64,000 nt of DNA from an uncultured Granulosicoccaceae bacterium (GTDB taxonomy: Bacteria > Pseudomonadota > Gammaproteobacteria > Granulosicoccales > Granulosicoccaceae): contig CALHCI010000084.1 of assembly GCA_937931165.1 (NCBI GenBank), positions 1-64,000 on the forward strand, given 5' to 3'. Positions 1 through 8,966 of this stretch are shown here, in pieces. The number at the start of each line of letters is the position of its first letter. Position 1 is the first letter of the stretch. The notes beneath the pieces were generated by a model, which was not told the DNA's origin, did not search any database, and worked only from the letters and a program-made list of their open reading frames with translations. The translations under genes and the position numbers were made by a program.

Positions 1-1473
1 GATCTGGAAGAGCGTCTGGCGCTGTTGTTGGCGAAACGTTTTGGTCGCAGCAGTGAGAAGCTTGACGATACTCAGATGAGGCTGTTTGACGAGACTGAGC
101 TCGAGCAAGCTATTGCAGCGTTGAAGAAAGAGCTGCAAGCCGAGACAGAAGCTGAGAAAGCGGAAAAGTCCAAACGTAAAGCGACAAAATCACAACCCAA
201 AAGAGAGCCTCTGTCGGAAAAGCTGCGTCGCATTGATATCATCGTAGATGTCGGTGAAGACGAGAAAGCCCGCATGGGCGAAGACTGGGAGATGATCGGC
301 TATGACGACAGCGAACAACTGGCGGTGCGAGATCGTGAGTACTTTGTCAAACGCTACCGACGCTGCAAGTATGTGCGCAAACAGGGCGAACCCGAACCGA
401 CTGAGCACGATATTAAAGTCGCCGAACCCGCCTGTGTCATTCTGCCCAAGTCACTAGTCGATGCCACGGTACTGGCGAAGATCATCACCGGCAAATTCGT
501 AGACGGGTTGTCGTTCTACAGGGAACATAAAGTACTTCAGCGTGAGGGTATCGATATCGGCTATTCCACGCTCTGCAACTACCCCATTCAGCTCTATGAA
601 AGGATGGAGTTGTTCAAAGAAGTTCTCTACGAGGAACTCGGTAAAGCGATCCGCTGGCATCTGGACGAAACCACACTACAGGTGCTTAAAGAACCGGATC
701 GGGCGGCAAGTACCAAGAGCTACATGTGGTGCAATCGGGCGCTTTTTGATGGTGGCGGAGAACTGATGATGTTCCACTACAATCCGCGGCGCAACTACGA
801 GGCATTGCAACAGTGGCTGTCACCGGCGCTGGAGACATTCAGTGGCGTCGTGGTGAGTGATGAGCACAAACCTTACGCAAAGCTCGCCAGTGAGTACCCA
901 CAAATTGCTGCTCGTGGCGGATGCTGGAGTCATGCGCGGCGAAAGTTCTCCGATGCAATGAAGGGACGGCGCCATGGGAGTGAGGCGCATCTGATCCTAA
1001 AAGACATTGCGATGCTGTTTAGACTCAACAAGAAGATGACCCATCTATCGGGTCAAGCGCTTCTCGATCAACGCAGCAAACACATCAAGCCCTGGTGTGA
1101 GAGATTCAAAGCTCGACTTGAGAAGCTTTCGCCATTGTACCCTGCGAAGGGTTTGATGAAAGAGGCAATCGGATACAGCCTGAACAACTGGGATAGCCTC
1201 ACCGCCTTTCTACAACATGCGGACCTGGTGATAACAAACGATCCAGTGGAAAGATCGATTCGACCGTTTACTACCGGACGCCGCAATTGGATTTTTAGCG
1301 GCGGTCCACGCGGCGCACACGCCAGTGCGTTTATGTACACATTGGTCGAATCCGCCAAAGCCAATGATCTGGAGCCAAAACGCTATCTGACCACGCTGTT
1401 CGAAAAGCTACCGTTGGCCACCACCCGGGAACAGCTCCGCTCACTACTGCCGCATATTTTTCAATTTAGCTGA
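1..1473 (+). CDS. tnpC: IS66 family transposase (TnpC), 5' truncated by window edge
   Basis: DDE transposase of an IS66-type insertion sequence. The frame is open from base 1 (it reads [21 protein letters not shown]), so the gene starts outside the window. Visible blocks are the Lys-rich linker (60-75 residues in), the zinc-binding-like middle, [10 protein letters not shown] and [12 protein letters not shown] carrying the first two acidic residues, [21 protein letters not shown] with the catalytic Glu, and the conserved IS66 C-terminal domain ending in LFEKLPLA. It appears intact at the 3' end, with stop at 1471-1473. The accessory tnpA/tnpB genes and left inverted repeat would lie to the left. 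It converges on and overlaps hpt by 8 bp. Confidence 0.95.
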   Translation, partial: DLEERLALLLAKRFGRSSEKLDDTQMRLFDETELEQAIAALKKELQAETEAEKAEKSKRKATKSQPKREPLSEKLRRIDIIVDVGEDEKARMGEDWEMIGYDDSEQLAVRDREYFVKRYRRCKYVRKQGEPEPTEHDIKVAEPACVILPKSLVDATVLAKIITGKFVDGLSFYREHKVLQREGIDIGYSTLCNYPIQLYERMELFKEVLYEELGKAIRWHLDETTLQVLKEPDRAASTKSYMWCNRALFDGGGELMMFHYNPRRNYEALQQWLSPALETFSGVVVSDEHKPYAKLASEYPQIAARGGCWSHARRKFSDAMKGRRHGSEAHLILKDIAMLFRLNKKMTHLSGQALLDQRSKHIKPWCERFKARLEKLSPLYPAKGLMKEAIGYSLNNWDSLTAFLQHADLVITNDPVERSIRPFTTGRRNWIFSGGPRGAHASAFMYTLVESAKANDLEPKRYLTTLFEKLPLATTREQLRSLLPHIFQFS

Positions 1474-2050
1474 CTATTTTGCTTGCGGTAATCCCGTTGT
1501 TTGCTGGATGCTTACCTATAAACCGCACCGCACCAATATACGGAAGGTTACGATTACGCTGTGCATAGTCAATACCGTAACCCACGACAAACTTGTCCTC
1601 AATTTCAAACCCAACCAGATCTGCTTTCACATCCACTTCGCGGCGGCTCGGCTTATCAAGTAGCGCACACACCAGCATGCGAGCAGGCTTGCGCGACTCT
1701 AACAACCGCAATACATGATGTAGCGTGTGACCGGTGTCGACAATATCTTCAACCACCAGTATGTCCTTGCCTTCAATTTCACCGCGCAAGTCTTTAAGTA
1801 TGCGTACCTCGCGGGACGACTCTGTTGAGTCGCCATAAGACGAAGTTTCGAGAAAGTCTACTTCTACCGGTAAGTCGAGCTCACGAACCAGATCGGCAAT
1901 AAACATAAAAGAACCGCGCAACAATCCGATCACGATCAGTTTTTCTGTGTCGCTGAAGGTTTCACGAATCTCCACCGCCATGCTCTCTACCCGCGCTGCA
2001 ATAGCCTTCGCAGAGATCATGTCATCGACGACGTAGTTATCGTGCTGCAT
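1466..2050 (-). CDS. hpt: Hypoxanthine phosphoribosyltransferase with IS-derived C-terminal tail
   Basis: Purine salvage enzyme converting hypoxanthine (and often guanine) plus PRPP to IMP or GMP in the cytoplasm. The PRPP loop [12 protein letters not shown] and the family C-terminal block DFVVGYG-like ([21 protein letters not shown]) are present. The ATG at 2050 (MQHDNYVV) is preferred over an upstream in-frame start at 2077 because it gives a family-like N-terminus and lies 4 bp after the pyrE stop. The product is 194 residues. Family members normally end shortly after LPYIG; here about 15 further residues ([15 protein letters not shown]) and the stop codon come from the adjacent IS66 end. 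The active site should be unaffected. Confidence 0.9.
   Translation of the reverse strand: MQHDNYVVDDMISAKAIAARVESMAVEIRETFSDTEKLIVIGLLRGSFMFIADLVRELDLPVEVDFLETSSYGDSTESSREVRILKDLRGEIEGKDILVVEDIVDTGHTLHHVLRLLESRKPARMLVCALLDKPSRREVDVKADLVGFEIEDKFVVGYGIDYAQRNRNLPYIGAVRFIGKHPANNGITASKIVS
1474..1515. mobile_element. Probable right terminus of the IS66 element
   Basis: Read inward on the minus strand, the sequence from 1515 begins GTAAGCATCCAGC. IS66-family ends commonly begin GTAAGC, and this lies 42 bp past the tnpC stop, a normal distance. The boundary also coincides with the point where the hpt product stops resembling its family. The left end is outside the window, so neither the inverted repeat pairing nor the 8-bp target duplication can be checked here. 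Confidence 0.5.
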
Positions 2051-2054
2051 GGTG

Positions 2055-2750
2055 CTAATTCGCCGGTGTGTAAACACCGCCGTGATCGGCTGACCACTGC
2101 AACGGCTGATTCAGGAATTTCTCTACTTCATCAAGCGTGTTTGTATCGAAGTAACCTTTGTTACGGCACAGCTTTAACACATCCCACCATGTAACGAGAT
2201 GGTGCAGATTCAACCCTCGGGCAGCGAGCTTGGAACTGGTATCCGGAAACACATCGTAATAGAACACCACCAGGGTATGCTCGGTTACCGCACCCGCCGT
2301 ACGCAATGCATCGGCAAACTTCAGTTTGGAGCCACCGTCAGTAGTCAGGTCTTCGACCAGCAGCACCCGCTGACCTTCTGTTAAGTCTCCTTCAATCTGT
2401 GCATCGCGCCCGAATCCTTTGGGCTTTTTGCGAACGTAAAGCATTGGCAGACCCATACGTTCTGCTATCCATGCGGCAAACGGTATACCTGCGGTCTCAC
2501 CACCGGCAATCGCATCAAACGATTCAAAGCCAACATCGCGCATTAGTTTGGACACAGCAAAATCCATTAACGCCGAGCGGATGCGCGGGTATGAGATCAG
2601 TTTGCGACAATCGATATACACCGGGCTGGCCAACCCTGAAGTAAGCTTGTACGGCTGATCTGCACGAAAATGCACCGCATCGATTTCAAGCAGCATACCG
2701 GCAGCAAGCTCTGCCATGGTTTCTTCATCGGGGAAGGAGTTTTGAAACAT
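2055..2750 (-). CDS. pyrE: Orotate phosphoribosyltransferase
   Basis: Fifth step of de novo pyrimidine synthesis: orotate + PRPP to OMP. The 231-residue length fits the family. Diagnostic blocks are [21 protein letters not shown] near residue 40, [13 protein letters not shown], and the PRPP-binding loop [18 protein letters not shown]. It lies between pyrC upstream (24 bp from its stop) and hpt downstream (4 bp), so the three nucleotide genes are probably one transcript. The ATG at 2750 has no clear ribosome site; an internal ATG at 2715 is a less likely alternative. Confidence 0.95.
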   Translation of the reverse strand: MFQNSFPDEETMAELAAGMLLEIDAVHFRADQPYKLTSGLASPVYIDCRKLISYPRIRSALMDFAVSKLMRDVGFESFDAIAGGETAGIPFAAWIAERMGLPMLYVRKKPKGFGRDAQIEGDLTEGQRVLLVEDLTTDGGSKLKFADALRTAGAVTEHTLVVFYYDVFPDTSSKLAARGLNLHHLVTWWDVLKLCRNKGYFDTNTLDEVEKFLNQPLQWSADHGGVYTPAN

Positions 2751-2774
2751 GTTATGTAACCAGTGTTAGGGTAT

Positions 2775-3815
2775 TTAACTTACGTGCCAGTGCAAGGCAC
2801 ACTCAGGGTCGAATACAGTGACCGGACCTTCCGCAGTTTGCACGCTTGCCGCATATTCAACAGGCTCACTTCTTTTTTCAAGTGTTACAGTGTTGACGTT
2901 CGGAGCCAGTCCGTAAAACGCCGGGCCGTTTAACGATGCAAACGATTCAAGGTTATCGAGCCTGCCTTCTTCTTCAAAAACATGCGCCAGACAGGATAAT
3001 GTATTGGGTGCATTGTATACACCGGCACAGCCGCAGGCAGACTCTTTCGCACCATCTAAATGCGGCGCGCTGTCAGTACCAAGAAAGAAACTTTTGTCAC
3101 CGGAAGTTGCTGCCTCACGCAGCGCCAGTTGATGGGACTGTCGCTTAGCAATAGGCAGGCAAAAATAGTGCGGCCTGATACCGCCTTTAAAAATGTGGTT
3201 GCGATTGATCATCAAATGATGGGTGGTGAGTGTTGCGGCAAGGTTGTCACCGCCACTTTTCACGTAGTCAACACCATCACTGGTAGTGACATGTTCCATC
3301 ACCACACGCAGTCCCGGTATGCGGCTGCGTAGCGGCTCGAGCACGGATTCGATAAACACCGCTTCACGATCAAAAATATCGATGTCAGGATCGGTCACTT
3401 CACCATGCACGCACAGCGGCAAACCAATCTCTGCCATGCGTTCAAGCACATCAGTTACCCGGGTGATGTCTTTAACGCCGGAGTCGGAATTGGTTGTCGC
3501 ACCAGCCGGATACAGCTTGACCGCGCGTATTAATCCTGAGTCGGCGGCGGCGGCAATATCGTCAGCACTTGAAGCTTCGGTGAGATAAAGCGTCATCAGT
3601 GGCTCGAAAGTCGAGCCTGCCGGCAGCGCCGCCATTATTCGCTCGCGATAGGCAACAGCGTCTGCCGCCCTGACCACCGGCGGCACCAGATTCGGCATGA
3701 TGATAGCGCGGGCGAAGTGACGGGCGGTGTCGGGCAGCACCGACTTCAGCATGTCGCCATCACGCAGATGCAAATGCCAGTCGTCGGGTTGCTTGATTGT
3801 GAGTGTTGTAGGCAT
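2775..3815 (-). CDS. pyrC: Dihydroorotase, class II (PyrC type)
   Basis: Zinc amidohydrolase that cyclises carbamoyl aspartate to dihydroorotate, third step of pyrimidine synthesis. The N-terminal metal motif [13 protein letters not shown], the [15 protein letters not shown] stretch with the carboxylated lysine, CVHGEVTD, and LGTDSAPH near the C-terminus match the short homodimeric PyrC class. The ATG at 3815 ([13 protein letters not shown]) gives 346 residues, matching the family; the frame is open to an earlier start at 3845, which would add ten unusual residues. It leads the pyrC-pyrE-hpt group. Confidence 0.95.
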   Translation of the reverse strand: MPTTLTIKQPDDWHLHLRDGDMLKSVLPDTARHFARAIIMPNLVPPVVRAADAVAYRERIMAALPAGSTFEPLMTLYLTEASSADDIAAAADSGLIRAVKLYPAGATTNSDSGVKDITRVTDVLERMAEIGLPLCVHGEVTDPDIDIFDREAVFIESVLEPLRSRIPGLRVVMEHVTTSDGVDYVKSGGDNLAATLTTHHLMINRNHIFKGGIRPHYFCLPIAKRQSHQLALREAATSGDKSFFLGTDSAPHLDGAKESACGCAGVYNAPNTLSCLAHVFEEEGRLDNLESFASLNGPAFYGLAPNVNTVTLEKRSEPVEYAASVQTAEGPVTVFDPECALHWHVS

Positions 3816-3862
3816 CTGACCAGTGCGGTGCTTTATTGGCCGCACATGGTAGCGTCAGAGGG

Positions 3863-4975
3863 TTAGGACTTCCAGCGATCATCCTTGACGATGGCTTCGC
3901 AATGATTACCGGAGACAACCATTTCAAGCCTCGTGCCGGGGGTTGCCGAATCGACCGATACCATAGCAAACAACAGATTAGCGTCGTATTTCGGTGAGAA
4001 CGCGCAACTACTTGCATAGCCTGCAAGTGTACCGTTGTTTAGTACGGGCCATCGCTCACGCAGCCCCGGCAGTGGATTGCCAGCCACCATTAGGTGGCAC
4101 AGGCGCCGCTTTACACCTTGCGCCTGCAGTGCTTCGATGGACTCTTTGGCCATATACGGCGCAGGTTTATCCAGATGCATGTATCGCTCAAACCCGCACT
4201 CGAGCACGTGATCGTCATGAGTCATATCACTGCCGTATGACTTAAGACCGGTCTCAAGACGCTCGATCAGGTTAGGTGAACCGGCGTGTATGTTGTACTT
4301 TCCGCCCGCATCCCAGACGGCATCCCAAAGCGCCAGCCCGTCTGCACTGTTTTGCAAATAGATTTCATAGCCACCCTGTCCGCTCCAGCCGGAACGCGCC
4401 AGCACCACATCGGTACCGGCAATGGTGGTTTCGATAAAGCGGAAAAAACGAATGTCACGAACCTGTGGTCCCAGCAGATCAGCCATCAGGTCATCGGCTT
4501 TCGGTCCCTGCACCGCAAGCGGGCTGACATCAGGCTCAAACACACGGACATTCAATCCACAACCATAGGCGATCCCCTTCACCCACAGCAGCACGTCCGA
4601 GTCAGCAATAGAAATCCAGAACCGGTCTTCAGCCAGGCGCAGAATGATTGGATCATTAACCACCAGCCCGTCCTGATCGGCAAGTGGCGCGTACACACAC
4701 TGACCCACCTCGCAAGGTGCAATATGCCTTGGAGTGATGAGCTCAACCAGCGCCAGAGCATCGGGGCCGACCACCTCTACCTGACGTTCTGCAGAGACAT
4801 CCCACAACTGCACATTGGCGCAAAGGTGATGGTATTCATCCAGCGTGTTGGTGTAGTTGACCGGCAACACCATGCGGTTGTAAACCGTGTAACTCTTGAT
4901 ACCCAGTTCCCGAACACGCGGCTCGAAAGGAGTGACACGTAGTCGGGGGGAAAGAACCAGTTCTACCGGATTCAT
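3863..4975 (-). CDS. dmdA: Dimethylsulfoniopropionate demethylase-like aminomethyltransferase
   Basis: GcvT-fold, tetrahydrofolate-dependent enzyme expected to remove a methyl group from DMSP, giving methylmercaptopropionate. At 370 residues it has DmdA length rather than the longer GcvT. From memory of the Pelagibacter enzyme, it shares the N-terminal pattern LSPRLRVTPFEPRV, the run SYTVYNRMVLPV, the block WDVSAERQVEV, the stretch WISIADSDVLLWVKG, and RSGWSGQGGYEIY, which separate DmdA from glycine-cleavage T proteins. It stands alone on the minus strand, between pyrC and a divergent flavoprotein gene. The rest of the demethylation pathway (dmdBCD) is not nearby. A DmdA-like paralogue acting on another methyl donor remains possible. 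Confidence 0.82.
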   Translation of the reverse strand: MNPVELVLSPRLRVTPFEPRVRELGIKSYTVYNRMVLPVNYTNTLDEYHHLCANVQLWDVSAERQVEVVGPDALALVELITPRHIAPCEVGQCVYAPLADQDGLVVNDPIILRLAEDRFWISIADSDVLLWVKGIAYGCGLNVRVFEPDVSPLAVQGPKADDLMADLLGPQVRDIRFFRFIETTIAGTDVVLARSGWSGQGGYEIYLQNSADGLALWDAVWDAGGKYNIHAGSPNLIERLETGLKSYGSDMTHDDHVLECGFERYMHLDKPAPYMAKESIEALQAQGVKRRLCHLMVAGNPLPGLRERWPVLNNGTLAGYASSCAFSPKYDANLLFAMVSVDSATPGTRLEMVVSGNHCEAIVKDDRWKS

Positions 4976-5133
4976 AGGCTATGCCCTGCCGTAAATAAAG
5001 TCTGTTGACGGGAATTTTGTGCGTTATACCCTAGCCTTGCAACGCCCGCTTCCTCTGCGACGATCTTAAGACTACACTTGCCGCAAACAGTTGTGATTTA
5101 TAGTGACTTTACCTTATCCGCGGAGCTTGCCCC

Positions 5134-5796
5134 TTGTTCTACACAACCGATACACGCAAACACGGTCTGAAATTCGACCCGTTTAAAGCGCTGGTGGTTC
5201 CCAGACCGATCGGCTGGGTATCAACACTGAGTGAAAACGGGCAACCCAACCTGGCGCCGTTCAGTTTTTTCAACGCTATATCAGATTCGCCCCCTATGCT
5301 GATGTTCTCGGTGGCAAACGGTAAAGACACTGTGACCAATATCACCGCTACCGAAGAATGCACCTGTTCGCTGGCAGCCAATGCGCTGGTCGATGAAATG
5401 AATATGAGTAGCGCCGCAGTCAACAGCGATGTCAGTGAGTTTGCTCTGGGCAAGATTGAAACGGCAGAATCACAACTGGTGAAACCGGCAAGGGTGGCCA
5501 AAAGCCCGGCTGCGTTCGAATGCAAATTGTGGAAGACAATTGAACTGCCACTGGTTGAAGGGCGCACTGGTTACACCACCATTATTGTCCATGTGGTGGG
5601 GGTGTATATCGATGACACGTACATTAAAGACGGACTGGTCGACGTTGCATCCATGGAGCCACTGGCCAGACTTGGCTATATGGATTACGCTGTGATTAAC
5701 GAAAAGAATATGTTCAGCCTTAATCGACCAGAAGTCGACGACAGCGGCACTGAGGCCACATTAAAGAGCGGCCCATGGGATGGCGTGTATAAGTAG
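5134..5796 (+). CDS. Flavin reductase-like FMN-binding split-barrel protein
   Basis: Cytoplasmic flavoprotein of the flavin reductase-like domain family (split beta-barrel), 220 residues. The N-terminal block FKALVVPRPIGWVSTLSENG, followed by NLAPFSFFNAISDSPP, is the family signature for FMN binding. The start is TTG at 5134, giving the family-typical MFYTTD opening; a GCGGAG ribosome site lies just upstream. It is transcribed away from the DMSP demethylase-like gene and ends 1 bp before the convergent gene at 5798. The physiological substrate is unknown; a link to sulfur-compound metabolism is only suggested by position. Confidence 0.85.
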   Translation: MFYTTDTRKHGLKFDPFKALVVPRPIGWVSTLSENGQPNLAPFSFFNAISDSPPMLMFSVANGKDTVTNITATEECTCSLAANALVDEMNMSSAAVNSDVSEFALGKIETAESQLVKPARVAKSPAAFECKLWKTIELPLVEGRTGYTTIIVHVVGVYIDDTYIKDGLVDVASMEPLARLGYMDYAVINEKNMFSLNRPEVDDSGTEATLKSGPWDGVYK

Positions 5797-5797
5797 G

Positions 5798-6256
5798 TTA
5801 CTGCGTACCATTGGCGCGCACTAAAGAGGCTAACGCTTCTAATAAATGCTGAGCTGAATAATCATTATTAACAAGCTGATCACACCAGTAACGAGCCGGC
5901 CGTAGTGTTGCGTCGTTTAAAAACTCGTTACCGGAAACCCCACCTATTTTAACAGCAACTGTTGACATCAGATGCTGCGAGCGCAGATCGCAACAGGCAA
6001 AGAAAACCATATCCGGTGCAAAGACACGGGCGTCAGCCACTACGCGATCCATATTGGCGTGACTCAACGACTCTTCCGGCCAGTGCACGTTGTGACCGGC
6101 TTCAATGAGATCAGCGGCAATCGCCAGCATCTGAATAGGCAACAGACGCCGACTTCGACGCATGGCAAGCGCATTACAACCGCGTGACATCACACCGCTG
6201 TCGTTGTCTGCACAACCCGGGTTGCGATGTTCAAGTGAAATAAACAGAATTTTCAT
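5798..6256 (-). CDS. Small uncharacterised protein, possibly B12-binding-like fold
   Basis: A 152-residue soluble protein of unknown function. It opens with KILFISLEHRNPG and continues with RRLLPIQMLAIAADLIEAGHNVHW, a pattern reminiscent of the N-terminal Rossmann-like B12-binding domain of some radical SAM proteins. No radical SAM CxxxCxxC motif and no DxHxxG cobalamin motif are present, so the fold assignment is weak. The ATG at 6256 overlaps the stop of the lipid-kinase gene in a TGATG, so the two are translationally coupled. It is the last gene of the four-gene minus-strand cluster and converges on the flavoprotein gene with a 1-bp gap. Confidence 0.65.
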   Translation of the reverse strand: MKILFISLEHRNPGCADNDSGVMSRGCNALAMRRSRRLLPIQMLAIAADLIEAGHNVHWPEESLSHANMDRVVADARVFAPDMVFFACCDLRSQHLMSTVAVKIGGVSGNEFLNDATLRPARYWCDQLVNNDYSAQHLLEALASLVRANGTQ

Positions 6257-6900
6257 CACACACCAACCTCGCTTAAAGATGAACCAAAAGATGAATTGAA
6301 CGTTTGGGTGTCATCAATCAATGGCAACGGATCAGCTATTGGCCAGATAGATTGCTTCACATAAGGCAATAGCGTTTGCACACCGATTGCGGCAGCGGTT
6401 AACGAAATTAACAACACCGCACCTGCTGCAACGTCTTTGGCGGTTTTGATGTGCTCGCAATATTCGACAGAAACTGCGTTGCAAGCATATTCGATAGCTG
6501 TATTCAGCCCCTCTGCACACAACACCATGCCAATCAAAAGCATCATCCATCGCCAGTCACTGCCAGAAATACCAAGCGCGAAAGACAGTGCAATAACCGC
6601 CAGCATAATAGACAATTGAATCCATGCGCTGTGCTCATAACGCAACAGCAGGTACATCCCTCTTCCCGCGTGCAGAAAACTCATTGCACGGTTTGCAATG
6701 CTAAAACCGGTTCCGGTGGCAAATCCGGTAGACACTGCATTTTTTGGTGATTGTGTCATTTCAGCTGGTGGCCTATGTGCCAGTCCAGCAGGTTGCCAGG
6801 CCATACTGCACTGCGCCGATCCGCCAAACCAGCCAGACACCTGGCGCAACACCATAAACGGCAAGGCGAACGCAAGCGCAATCAAAATACAACAAGCCAT
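6256..6900 (-). CDS. DgkA-family membrane lipid kinase with N-terminal extension
   Basis: Integral membrane kinase of the diacylglycerol/undecaprenol kinase family. The core from about residue 60 shows the amphipathic RAMSFLHAGRGMYLLLRYEHSAW entry helix, the signature EGLNTAIEYACNAVS, and KTAKDVAAGAVLL, which carries the ATP-site residues, in a three-helix layout. The extra first 47 residues include a hydrophobic helix (MACCILIALAFALPFMVL) and a Cys/Trp-rich patch; translation may instead begin at the ATG at 6759. The start at 6900 lies 3 bp after the preceding stop, favouring the long form. The lipid substrate is unknown; an isoprenoid alcohol is a possibility given the upstream gene. Confidence 0.8.
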   Translation of the reverse strand: MACCILIALAFALPFMVLRQVSGWFGGSAQCSMAWQPAGLAHRPPAEMTQSPKNAVSTGFATGTGFSIANRAMSFLHAGRGMYLLLRYEHSAWIQLSIMLAVIALSFALGISGSDWRWMMLLIGMVLCAEGLNTAIEYACNAVSVEYCEHIKTAKDVAAGAVLLISLTAAAIGVQTLLPYVKQSIWPIADPLPLIDDTQTFNSSFGSSLSEVGV

Positions 6901-6903
6901 GTG

Positions 6904-8877
6904 CTAAGCCGCCTTTGGTGTCAGGGAAACTTCAGTACGGCCATCTACCACAACGCAGAGCCGGGCTTCACCATGATGGTCTGCCACCACCTGACAAGAC
7001 TCACCAGCCTGCTGCAGATAGGCCTTGCCGGGCATCAGGCCGCTCACGACAAAGCACTTCTTACCCGCCGTATCACCGGGATACATCACCGCCTTTATGC
7101 CACCATTGACGGTACTTTTAGCACTGGCCAGCAGCACATCGGGATACGCTATTTTTTTGATTACCGGCGCCGCCTGATCTTTCACCCCGGTAGTGGCAGA
7201 TTGCAGTGCGTTGTGATCACCGGCAATTGCCACAAACTCTAGCGCATGCGCCCACAGCGATACCTGAGGCCGATGCGCCACGCCATTGCTGACTACGAGC
7301 GGACAGTCTTCATCCAGATAGCCGAGTATGCGGTTAGCAGTTTCTCTGTCACCCATTTCAACCGCGGTCGCCGCACAGGCCCCATAGCTTGCCGAACGAT
7401 TAATACGATAGTTACCAATATCAACTGGCCACATCGAACGCTTGCCTGCAGACTCACTAAGGTTGTCACGTGTAATCTGCCATTGAGACACAGCTAAGTC
7501 TGGCAGCACCGAATTTAAAAACAGACACGGTAGTGCCTGCATCGCACCACCACCGATCATCGGCGCTGCGATACCGGTTCTGGATGATCGAAACGGCACC
7601 AGCAATCCGTTGGCGGAGGTAAACTCTGTGTGAAGTGATTGTTCGAATCTATCTGCTATCACCTCCCAGTCATTTGAGCCGGTTTGCGTATCAAGTGCAC
7701 GCAGGCCGGTCGCGGTAATGGCGTTGCAAAGCGGGAATACCCAGTTCGGTTCACAGGCCAGCAGTCCATAAGTCGCTTTCGCATAGTGACCGGCGACTGT
7801 TCGATTGATTTGCGACAACGAGTAGCGGTAGTCGCGCTTATCACATTGCTTAAACACCAGACTTTCTGGTAAATCAAATTCATTAAGCCCGACTAACCCT
7901 CTGGCGAGCCCCACCTGTGCAGACAAAAACCCCGATAACATGATGTTGTCACGCGCAATCGGGTCGGCACTGGTGCGCAGGTTTCCCCACATATTTTCAA
8001 GCTGCCAGTAACCCCATACGCGAGGGTCTGTTAACTTGTATGCAAGACGATGTTGCGCCTCATGCATATACCCGTGCGCAGCCGGCAGGTGTACATGACT
8101 GGCAACTGACAATGCGTAGGAAACAAAATTAATCTGATAGCGCAGTGATGCTGTCTGGAACTGATCTATCCAGTCAAAACCCTTAAACTCGTTTACCGGC
8201 TGCAATGAACGATCAAGTAGTGCACGCATTTTTTGCAGATCCTGCAGACTGAGTTCACTGTTCGTCGAAGCTGATGGAATAAAAGATTCCTTTGCATCGG
8301 CTTCTACCCGAACCTGATTGCGCTTTTGTTGTTCCGACCGCTCAGCTTTCGAGACAAACGCCATCAGAATCATCAGCGGTACACCAATCCGCAATACTGC
8401 CACCGCCATAGGCCATGGCACACCTGCCTCAGAAACAGGCAGAGCTGATGGCACCCATGCCGCAGCCACTGCAGCAAGCAGCCACATACTAACGGGCGCT
8501 ACCATATTGCCTGTGGCAAACCAAAGCACAATGGCAACGACATAACCGGCAACCGACACTGCCGCAAGCGCAAGGTAAACCAGAAAGGCATCACCCATCG
8601 GGTTGGCCCAGTAAAGAAAACCGGCACCAGGTAACATTAGTCCTGTAGCAAAAGCCTGCAGTCGCTGGGACTCTGCATACTGCTGAAGAAAAAACGCCAG
8701 TAAAAAAACACATGCATAGATCAGCACGGTGCGCAGCAGTCTCTTCCGCGTCACTGGCCCCCACGGCAACGGCAGTCCGCTGGTAAGCACTGCACGCTTA
8801 AAGTTGGCAAGCTTACCGGCACTTTGAGGTTTTCCACTTGCGCTCACTTGAGCACAATTCGATATTTTACTTTGCAT
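6904..8877 (-). CDS. Linalool dehydratase/isomerase-like protein with N-terminal membrane domain
   Basis: A 657-residue protein. Residues 40-180 hold four to five hydrophobic segments, then a Lys/Arg/Glu-rich linker, then a soluble domain from about 230 resembling linalool dehydratase/isomerase (Ldi of Castellaniella), an alpha/alpha-barrel enzyme. Shared blocks are RVWGYWQLENMWGNL, DPIARDNIMLSGFL and CEPNWVFPLCNA; the last keeps two cysteines nine residues apart (about 375 and 384), matching the catalytic Cys pair of Ldi as I recall it. The Ldi catalytic His could not be aligned with confidence. The ATG at 8877 follows an AGGAG by 11 nt. Its function may be hydration, dehydration or isomerisation of a terpenoid alcohol, but this is inferred. 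Confidence 0.75.
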   Translation of the reverse strand: MQSKISNCAQVSASGKPQSAGKLANFKRAVLTSGLPLPWGPVTRKRLLRTVLIYACVFLLAFFLQQYAESQRLQAFATGLMLPGAGFLYWANPMGDAFLVYLALAAVSVAGYVVAIVLWFATGNMVAPVSMWLLAAVAAAWVPSALPVSEAGVPWPMAVAVLRIGVPLMILMAFVSKAERSEQQKRNQVRVEADAKESFIPSASTNSELSLQDLQKMRALLDRSLQPVNEFKGFDWIDQFQTASLRYQINFVSYALSVASHVHLPAAHGYMHEAQHRLAYKLTDPRVWGYWQLENMWGNLRTSADPIARDNIMLSGFLSAQVGLARGLVGLNEFDLPESLVFKQCDKRDYRYSLSQINRTVAGHYAKATYGLLACEPNWVFPLCNAITATGLRALDTQTGSNDWEVIADRFEQSLHTEFTSANGLLVPFRSSRTGIAAPMIGGGAMQALPCLFLNSVLPDLAVSQWQITRDNLSESAGKRSMWPVDIGNYRINRSASYGACAATAVEMGDRETANRILGYLDEDCPLVVSNGVAHRPQVSLWAHALEFVAIAGDHNALQSATTGVKDQAAPVIKKIAYPDVLLASAKSTVNGGIKAVMYPGDTAGKKCFVVSGLMPGKAYLQQAGESCQVVADHHGEARLCVVVDGRTEVSLTPKAA

Positions 8878-8885
8878 TGCAAAGC
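8869..8885. promoter_or_regulatory. 17-bp palindrome, copy 1 (at the start of the Ldi-like gene)
   Basis: ACTTTGCATTGCAAAGC. Inner arms CTTTGCA and TGCAAAG are perfect around a single central T. It spans the ATG of the Ldi-like gene. The same ACTTTG-N5-YAAAGY architecture occurs twice more in front of the next gene upstream, which suggests a common regulator. Confidence 0.6.
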
Positions 8886-8966
8886 ATACTCCTAAAATAA
8901 AAGCCACTTATTTGTGGCCGACGATGAAACACGAGCAATATAGCCTGCCCGCCATGAAACTAAATA

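Noticed and set aside
4286-4942. 218-codon plus-strand frame
   Set aside because: Antisense to the DMSP demethylase-like gene, which has strong family motifs.
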